Shown: positions 56,801 to 64,000 of the stretch, in pieces | Numbering within the stretch: the stretch's first letter is position 1 | How the letters are laid out: each line of letters opens with the position of its first letter | Assembly (NCBI GenBank): GCA_948567375.1 | Contig: OX419758.1 | Span: forward strand, 4,655,001-4,719,000 | Length of the DNA: 64,000 nucleotides | Origin: Lunularia cruciata | Taxonomy: Eukaryota; Streptophyta; Marchantiopsida; Lunulariales; Lunulariaceae | Direction: 5' to 3' | Program-made: the position numbers and the translations under genes | Notes under the pieces: model-generated | The model's database searches: none | Told to the model about the DNA's origin: nothing | Seen by the model: only the letters and a program-made list of their open reading frames with translations

Positions 56801-59800
56801 CCATGGGAGCAATAGTGTCATGCTCCCGACCACTAGAGGTCCCAACCTCTATGTGAAAAACTCCCTCCACTCTGGTTGCAAGCTCCACATGTCTCCTAGC
56901 TGCATCCCAAGTGGACCAAGGGTGTAATCCAAGTAGCCCATGCTCACCTGCATGGACTCCAAGTAGACCACTCTCCCTAGTAGCTACTAGCCGTGTCCCA
57001 AGAATACCATGCCTACTTGGTCCATTGTTCCTTACATGTGCCTGAATCATCTTGATAGGCATAGGACTCACAAGTGTCCAAGTGGTGATACCTATCAAGT
57101 GCATCCTACGCTGGTTTACCAAGCCAAGGCTCACAATCCAGGTCAAATAGTTCAGGTCCATAGCCTAACCTAATACTTGATGCCTAGATACCTCTAACAC
57201 TATTGGAACAGTGGTAATGTTGGTGCAAAAACCCATTGCCCACTCTCTCTCATCAATGCTGGGCTCCACCAACTATTATAATTGTGAGTCCCAAACAAGT
57301 CCAGGTCTTTCCTCTCAAAAAGTATGAGAGTTTGGGAAACTCATGAGTGTGGGAAATGCAGCTCTAGGCTGTCCAACTAGGTTCACCACTGCCATAGGTG
57401 ACCTATCAACCACTACCATTGTCTGAGACTAACGCCCAACATCCAAGATATCATCAACAAGGATGTGGTCAAGTTGCTGAATCCCATCATAAGCACGTTG
57501 TAGAACCTTTGTGGGTAAGAGGTTTGTCCACCAAAGACAAAGATGATGAGCCCGTGATCCCACTCTGGTTGCATCTAACAATACAGTAAGTCCTATCCAA
57601 GAATGTACCTAATGTGTACTCGTCACCACTCTGGTGCAAGAATCACCCATCAAAGGAAAGTTCTCCAAAAGGTAAGTTGGAGAAATAGACTGATGAACCT
57701 GGAGATGTTGTAGTATCCGTAACATCTCCCAAACATACCAAAATAAGGATCTTGAAGACCCAATCCACAACCCACACGTGTATGTCCTTGACATGGCCAT
57801 CCAAAAATCACCAAATGAATAGGCCCATATCTCTCCAAATCATGCGCCCCTAGTAAGGAAATGTCTACTAGTAGGGCTTTCTAAAAACCTCTGACTATTG
57901 ACATCGATAATAACTCTAGATATCAATAGGCCAAGTGTACCACATGATGTAGAGAGACTCACCTAGCAATCTCATCTCTCTCTACATACAAGTACCTGTG
58001 TACTTGTATATCTACTTGTAATACCGCAACTAGTCCGGTGCTAATCCCACCAAACAACTCCAATAAACATATCCCCTTTATTGGATATTGCCAAGCAATG
58101 AGTGTGGTATCCAGAGGTATTGAATTAATTGACTTTGGAGGCTCATCCTCACACTCATCTCTTGATGGTATGAAGGCTCCACTCCAAGCATGTTGCACCA
58201 ATTGATCTGCATGTTGCTGCAACACCTCCTCTGAACTCCACAATGGAACATCCAAGGTGGATGGAACAATTCCACTTGTACTCCAAATCCAAGTGATCTC
58301 CTCTGGTACTGGAGTATCCTTTGCATGGGCGTTCCTCTCCAACAAGTCACCAGACCAAGTAACTACACCACTGAAAGCTAAAACTAATGTTGCCATGGTC
58401 CCGGATTGTAGTGAGCCAAGACTGCCACTACTAAAGCGTACTAGTGGGTGACCTATTTGTCCCTCACCAGACTGCCAATGTGGTCTATAGTAGCCTATCT
58501 CCTCCTAGTAGTCAATGCTGAAACCCATGGGATATAACACTGCTCCCCCAATTAGCACATCATATGATTCAACTATTGTCGCAATAGCTTGAGCTCTCAC
58601 CACCAAGGTACTAGTCGGATGACCAGGCTGAACCTAGACAACAAGCTCCCCATGTGTGATGTATTGTGTCGAACCACCACCTAGAGATGGAGAGGCACCA
58701 ATTTCAGGGTGGTGGTTTGACACAAGTCTCCACATTGGTCTTCCGTAACTCCATACCGACAACTACAACCTTCTCCAACATAAGGGGCTACGCACCAGAG
58801 TCCAACAAGACTCTCTGTGGTGTATAAACCTTTCTTGAAGGTCCCACCAAATGGAAAATCCCCCTCTGGTTATCCAATAGGACAACACTAGGTGTGAACC
58901 GTGCTCTCTCAAAGGCCGGTCTAGCTGGCAAATCCTCCAGTCTAGCCATTGTTGCCTACCATAAACCACTAGTTGTTGAACAAATCTCATGCTCCTCAAC
59001 CAAGTCAGCTCCACTATCAGCCACCTCTGCTCTAGTAGTAGGAACCGCATCATCCTTACTCTCACACAGCATGGTAGCTAGCCGGAACATTGGGGTTGGG
59101 TCAACTCCCAATGTAAACATGTCACTGGTTGAAAACAAAGGAGGCCGCATAATCAGCTGAGCCGCCCCCAACATCATGATAGACTTAGTCTGTGTAGTAG
59201 CAGGTGGCTAACAAGTAGGTAGTCCATCATGCACTCCATCACCACCTACCACACCTGCACTAGGATGTCTAGGAACCATGGATGTCATCTACAATGCCTC
59301 AGATAGTGTGAAAGATTGGGGAAGTCTGACCTATCTCCCAAATTCTCCTCTTTGTGGGTCCAACTCCATTAATGCTTCTCTAGGCTTTGGAGCACGTACT
59401 GCACTCCTAGTTGTTATTGCAGATGCATCCACCTGTGCTGCTCTACACATGAAGTCCGAAGCATCTCTATCACCAACATATGAGGTGGAAGCCTCAATAG
59501 CCGAATCTGATCTCCTTTGAGCAATGGCCATTTTAGCCAATCTCTGCTCCAATTGCTCAATCCAAGTAGTCATAGTTGTACTAAAAGTAAGGGCAAGTAT
59601 TGCACTCCTACTAGATGTAGATCCTCTACCACCACCTTTACCACCTTGTCCTCCATGAATTGGAGCTCCTCTACTACCTGGCATAGTAGCCCTACCACTC
59701 CGTAACTCTGGGTGTAGGTCAAAACACCGGTCACTAGTGTGAACAAATATGTGGCAATGCTCACACTACCTTTGTGATGGGTATGATGCACCCGAGGTAT

Positions 59801-60860
59801 CAGGTCCACTCTCTCTAATGGTGAGGTCCACCACAAGTCCAACAAGCAACACCACTACTCATTGGCAATTGTTGACCCAAAAATGAAGGTAAGGATCTAA
59901 CACCACTAGGCCCTCCACTCGCTCCATAGGATCTTGGCTGTCCACCCTATCCTCAAAAACCAATTGGGCATGGTGCACTCTGCTGCACTCTAGCAGAAGT
60001 CATGTCGTGGATGAGGTCTCCCTACCAAATCTAGATGTCACGACTCTCTCCTCCACCATGTTGAGCTCAATATGCTTAGCCAAACCCAAAGACCACTACC
60101 AAAGTAGGTGAAGTAGCCTGCAACAATGTAGCATCACAAACTCTACGTCATAACTCTCTGTCCAGTATCCCATACCAAAATTGGACTGCCTGGGCCTCAG
60201 TAACTCCCTAAGTGAAAATGATCAGCCACCTCATTCAAGTGTATGCCTCTTGTAGGCTCTCTTGAGCCTTCCGCTGGAACTTTTGCAAGCTCCTCAGCTT
60301 GTCAGTCCGCAACCCTTGGTAGTTTTGCCTCAAACATAGGAAGAACTCCACCATGGGGTTAAACCCCGGTACCACACCACCTCCTACAACGGTACCTCCA
60401 CTCGTAGTAGCACTATCTCTAGCTAGTGCACCTCCACTAGCTCCACTAGCACTACTTGAGCTAGAACTGGTAGATACAACCAATATCTCTTGGCCACTAA
60501 ACCTGAAGTGATAGAGACATAGTTTGGAGACTAATACTATCTCCATAACTGATCTCCTCCAAATGAGCTCTCTTGAACTCATGGTAGTCATCCATTGGCG
60601 GACCCTCCAGATGCTGAAACAACCACTTCCATGCCATGAAGGGTGTAAACAAAGTTGGGTTCCATATCTGCTTTAGATCACACCAACTATCAAACTCCAA
60701 GATGAAGTCATCCAACTCAATGGTACCCATTGTAACAGAGTAATGCCTAGGGCCTTGGAGGCCCCATAATCTCGTCCATGTCCCACAACATGGTACGGAC
60801 ACACCAAGTGTACTCTCAGTTGAATCAACTCATGTGTCAAACTCCAACTCAGAGTCAATC
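53850..60860 (-). pseudogene. gag-pol remnant of element H
   Basis: Gag from about 60860 (aromatic capsid-like segment, then FLCLRQNYQGLRTDKLRSLQ at 60330-60260). Two degenerate zinc knuckles lie at 59860-59690 (CWTCGGPHH and CEHC...H....CFDLHP). The protease active site DSGA is intact at 58806-58795, followed by a stop. RT 56742-56080 includes RMCGDYRPIN and the catalytic CDIDDILVYS at 56114-56091. RNase H spans 55839-55567 (FQVHTDWS.LELG). The integrase core lies at 54880-54480 and its C-terminal part at 54357-53833 (SFSPYFLLYGQDPDLPT). No chromodomain. Stops occur throughout. 60861-62311 is a long untranslated leader with ACTCCTCCAAA short repeats at 61785-61870. Confidence 0.7.
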
Positions 60861-62311
60861 TCCTTCCTCACTAGGATTTGATAAACAGGCTAATACCGAG
60901 TACTACTCCGATTAAACCCACTGCATAATATAGGGCTATCTCCTCTAGAATCCCCAAAGAACTCCATCATGACAAAGTAACTACAACCGCAAACTGCAAT
61001 AGCAAACTGGAACCAAAAATTGCAACCCCAAGTTGTGATCGCAAGTACCCCACCAAGTGCCAATACCAACTAAGCACTACCCACTAATGTAACTCTATCG
61101 AGATAACTACACTAGGGGAAAGGGCAACCGGCAACTTGTAACTTGCCATCACAACACGCACTCTCATGGTCTGCAGGTCATCACTTCATGGCTCACCAGA
61201 GAGAAACAAAGATAGTTTGATTGGTCATCACTCCTGTCTCACTATCAAGAGCACACCAGAGCACCAACGCTCAAAAGTTAGGGAACCTCACACAAACATG
61301 GTGCACAAATAGGAAGTAGAGAATGGAAGGGATCCAATCACAAGAAATCTAAACAAAAACCATCCATCTCATAAAAAAACATGAGATTGACTCTACCACC
61401 ATTTGGCATTTGACATAAGAGAAGTTTGTATCTAAGTCCTAAGCTACAAGGATCACCAAGAATGGGATCAAATTGCCTCTCCTAGCCAAAGCTACAAGTG
61501 TATAGATAATAGTGGCATAGTCACTAGGACAACAAGTGAGGGTGGACCAGTTGGCTAGGGCACTAGTCTATGAAAAAGAGATCTAGGGGTCAAACCCTAT
61601 TGTGCACAATCTAGCATGAAAGGCAAATTTTGCCAACCAATGACCAAGATCTACTCTAAACTAGCTAGCCTCATGCCAACAAGCTAGCTTGTTGGCCCTT
61701 CTAGTACTTTGTAGCCTCTCATAGCCCACAACCCTATGCCTTGAAGCCTCAAAATGCCAAATGAGGCCTTTCTTCTTACCACTTCGAACCTCCTCCAAAA
61801 TTTAGCAAAACTCCTCCAAACTTGCAAAAGTCCTCTAAATTTGTGAAACTCCTCCAAATCGGGCCAACATCTGATGTAAAATCCAGCCAAAATGTGACAT
61901 AAAATCAAACGTAAACACTAAAGTTAGCTGATTGCCAAATCCCCTGCTAACTTTTCACTCAAGCCAGATTGAAAACACGAGTTTCTCCAAATCACAAATT
62001 CAAGAGAATAGCTTCCCAACTCCACCTTCAATTTTACTTTCTGAGCCAACTCGTAACAAATTGGTCATGCCTTCACCTCTTGAGCTCAAAATCATAACCA
62101 TTACTCAAAATTTCCTCCTTTTGTGCTAAAAAATTGGCCAATGCTTCCACACACCGTTTGCCTTACTGCCAAATCTCCATCAAGCAACGAGCTTCTGTAC
62201 ACCAGGGAAAAACTAAACTTCAATTGAGCTACCAATGATCCACCGAGCTTGGAGATACCACCAACACTCAAAGATTTTGGACCCAATTTCCACTTGATTT
62301 CATTTCTTTGA

Positions 62312-62806
62312 TGTAATCAGATTGGTTATCACTCTCAACTCAACTCAGATTAGTATTCAATTTGTAACTCTATGAACTGCCAATAACTGCCAATAACTGC
62401 CAATAACACAACTTACAATCAAACCACATCCACTCTCTCTAATAGAATCCAAGTGATACTCGCCGGACTATGTCCACCATAGCCAAGAACCTGAAGGCTC
62501 AACATCATAGAAGTGAGCTCTTTGGAGCTGCACTTGGAATGTATATCCCCTAGACTCAAGCTAGATCTAAAACGGTCCTGTTGATAGCACAATCCCGTTG
62601 ATGACACACTTGACGGAGCAAACGGTCCATTTGATAGCACACTCGATGGTATAAAGTGAACCCCACCATGAAGTCAATACCCCGAACACAAAATCTAACC
62701 ATTAGAAAATAATCTCTGAAACACTATTGAAATAACTCTAATTACTATTATTGCAATTCCAATATCCAAGCAATCTAGATGCAACACTACAAATGACGTG
62801 ACAACA
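62312..62806 (-). repeat. LTR of H family, body only
   Basis: 495 bp with TG...CA ends (minus strand TGTTGTCACGTC...GATTACA). It matches the body of the 53296-53740 LTR but lacks the a segments. It contains (AACTGCCAAT)3 at 62375-62406. It serves as the 5' LTR of H by position. Flanks TTTGA and TCTAC do not match, so it is not a solo LTR. Confidence 0.65.
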
Positions 62807-63265
62807 TCTACTTCATATGTATCAAAAAGCAAAAACAATATACGTCCATAGAGCAGAAACCTTTAATAAAAATTCATATGCTAAAATACATGAGTATCCT
62901 AACAAATTTTCTTTCTTGAATTGATATTTCAATAGACTTTCCGCTACGAGCACTGTTGGGATGAATGTTGATTACAGGGGAGGTTTATCTTGAATTGAAC
63001 TTGATAATAGAGATGTTCACACTAGATGACGTTCCACCTAACACCCAAAAAGCACGGGCATGCTGTGGTACTACAAGTGCTCAGGAAGGATTTACTAACG
63101 CACAAGTACACCAGTTTGACCATACCATACAGGGGGATTCAAACGACGGGTTTTGGGGTTGCGTAAAAGATCCGCAACTTAACCTACAGTCGATGGTGAA
63201 AAAGTTTATGGCGGATGTGGTAGGGGTACGCTTGAAGTTTTACAGTATCCGGAACACACGCACTA
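62807..63265. other. unassigned, non-repetitive in this window
   Basis: Higher GC than the transposon regions around it. A 109-codon frame at 62965-63294 runs into the minisatellite and shows no recognisable motif. Confidence 0.3.
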
Positions 63266-63500
63266 GGAAATCTTGCGGGCCAGGAAAAAGATGACCCGTT
63301 ATAGTACAGTGGTTGTAGGAAATCTCGCGGGTAAGGGAAAAGATGACGCGTTCTGGTTCCGTGGTCGTAGAAAATCTTAGAAAATATTACCGACCACCGG
63401 CCGTTGGAAACCATGCGGGTCAGGGAAAAGATGACCCGTTATAGTTCTGTGGTTGTAGGAATCTTGCAGGTTATGAAAAAGATGACCCGTTGTTATAGTG
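63266..63500. repeat. 52-bp minisatellite, four units, each with a hairpin
   Basis: Units at 63266-63317, 63318-63369, 63406-63457 and 63458-63500 (partial), with a 36-bp interruption after unit 2. Consensus parts are GGAAATCTTGCGGGTCAGGG, AAAAGATGACCCGTTATAG and a GTGGTTGTA end. GCGGGTCA and TGACCCGT within each unit are inverted and can pair around a 10-base A-rich loop. Confidence 0.85.
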
Positions 63501-64000
63501 TTTATAAGTTGAAGTTTACAGGTGGGTCTATAGTATTAATTAGATAACGAGGAAAGCGTAGCAAGATATTGCTCGTCCATCCTTCAGATAATTAAATATC
63601 TGATATTTGTTTCAACCTATAATATCTATTATATCAACCCGATATTGAAATTGAAACGTTCTCTAAAAACTGCAGCCCGAGTACCATGTGCCATAAATCT
63701 GTAAAAGGATTGATGCACTGTTCATTTTTGTGAAATTCTTTTTTATGCCGTACATCGACTAAATGTTTACAAGGTGTAATCCGAGTTCCATGAATTCCAT
63801 AGTCAATGAACTCATTTGGACCCCCCGTTTCTGACAATAGACTGGTATCTCAGAGCTTGCCCTGAAGTACCGTAGCTTTCTTCCTCCTCCCACAACGAAC
63901 CCCCTGGTTATATATAATGTGGAGTGAATCACGTGCTCGATAAAACACCATAAAGAGGAAAACCTCACTTTGAACTTACGTCTAAAAACTGGTATTGTCT
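63501..64000. other. unassigned right end
   Basis: No gene or transposon signature. A TATATATAATG stretch near 63910 could be a TATA box of a gene beyond the right edge, but nothing confirms it. Confidence 0.25.

Larger units (their letters stand above)
53189..62806 (-). mobile_element. gypsy-type LTR retrotransposon H
   Basis: A roughly 9.6-kb minus-strand element bounded by related LTRs (62806-62312 and 53845-53189). Gag, protease, RT, RNase H and integrase remnants appear in gypsy order. The two LTRs differ substantially and one lacks the a repeats, so H is either very old or a recombinant of two elements. No canonical tRNA primer site is visible inside 62312. Confidence 0.6.

Noticed and set aside
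62312-62806. Solo LTR
   Set aside because: TG...CA ends look intact but flanking 5-mers (TTTGA, TCTAC) differ and H internal sequence follows on one side.
62965-63294. 109-codon frame as a host gene
   Set aside because: No motif, runs into the minisatellite, and has no promoter or splice support.
63266-63500. CRISPR-like array
   Set aside because: The whole 52-bp unit repeats; there are no unique spacers, and the context is eukaryotic.

Overview
This window reads as nuclear DNA of a land plant with a large, repeat-choked genome; it is not prokaryotic. Evidence: plant-type Ty3/gypsy chromoviruses with a chromodomain and an initiator-Met tRNA primer site, non-chromodomain gypsy pol, Ty1/copia, a LINE, a Penelope-like element, low gene density, and a tRNA-Asp primer site of the kind used by Athila/Tat retrotransposons. 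Penelope-like elements are described from conifers, which fits a gymnosperm or another TE-rich lineage, but I cannot name the species. Nearly every pol reading frame is broken, so most elements are old. The only convincing host gene is a small secreted protein at 34831-35283, next to a divergently oriented, frameshifted paralogue at 33568-34151.

Layout. 1-3265 (-): truncated copy (c1) of a retrotransposon with a very long LTR, with primer-binding site and start of the internal region. 3266-13274 (+): chromovirus A, interrupted at 7414-12456 by complete nested element F (-). 13275-13972 (-): half of gypsy element J. 13975-14895: F-family LTR debris. 14896-16170 and 22553-25268 (+): chromovirus EC, split inside its reverse transcriptase by a composite insertion (16171-22552). 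That insertion contains two ~400-bp tandem units, one of which holds a 3752-bp solo LTR (18279-22030) carrying a ~2.5-kb reading frame. 25573-28960 (-): LINE. 29090-31135 (+): Penelope-like remnant. 31.9-37.2 kb: the gene-bearing, lower-repeat island. 37.2-40.51 kb (+): non-chromodomain gypsy G. 40511-45721 (-): chromovirus B, nested in a 5' LTR fragment of A (45722-45888). 45889-46825 (+): the other half of J. 50110-50935 (+): 5' end of a second LINE. 51096-53060 (-): deleted copia. 53189-62806 (-): gypsy H. 62807-64000: apparently non-TE sequence with a hairpin minisatellite.

Two inferences stand out. First, the repeat at 18279-22030 and at 656-3265 behaves as one LTR of about 3.75 kb: TG...CA ends, a 5-bp target duplication, a paralogous empty site in the window, and in the other copy a tRNA-Asp primer site directly after the LTR end. 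A long coiled-coil/acidic reading frame lies in it upstream of the conserved TATA-like box, so in U3. Second, the two halves of J and the two ends of chromovirus A carry the same target duplication (CAAGG) but sit 32 kb apart in opposite orientation. One inversion of about 37 kb, with breakpoints near 3265 and 40510, restores both elements and explains why A and B are truncated exactly there.

All identifications come from reading translated motifs and comparing sequences within the window; no database search was possible. Boundaries of old elements are approximate unless LTR ends or target duplications are named.
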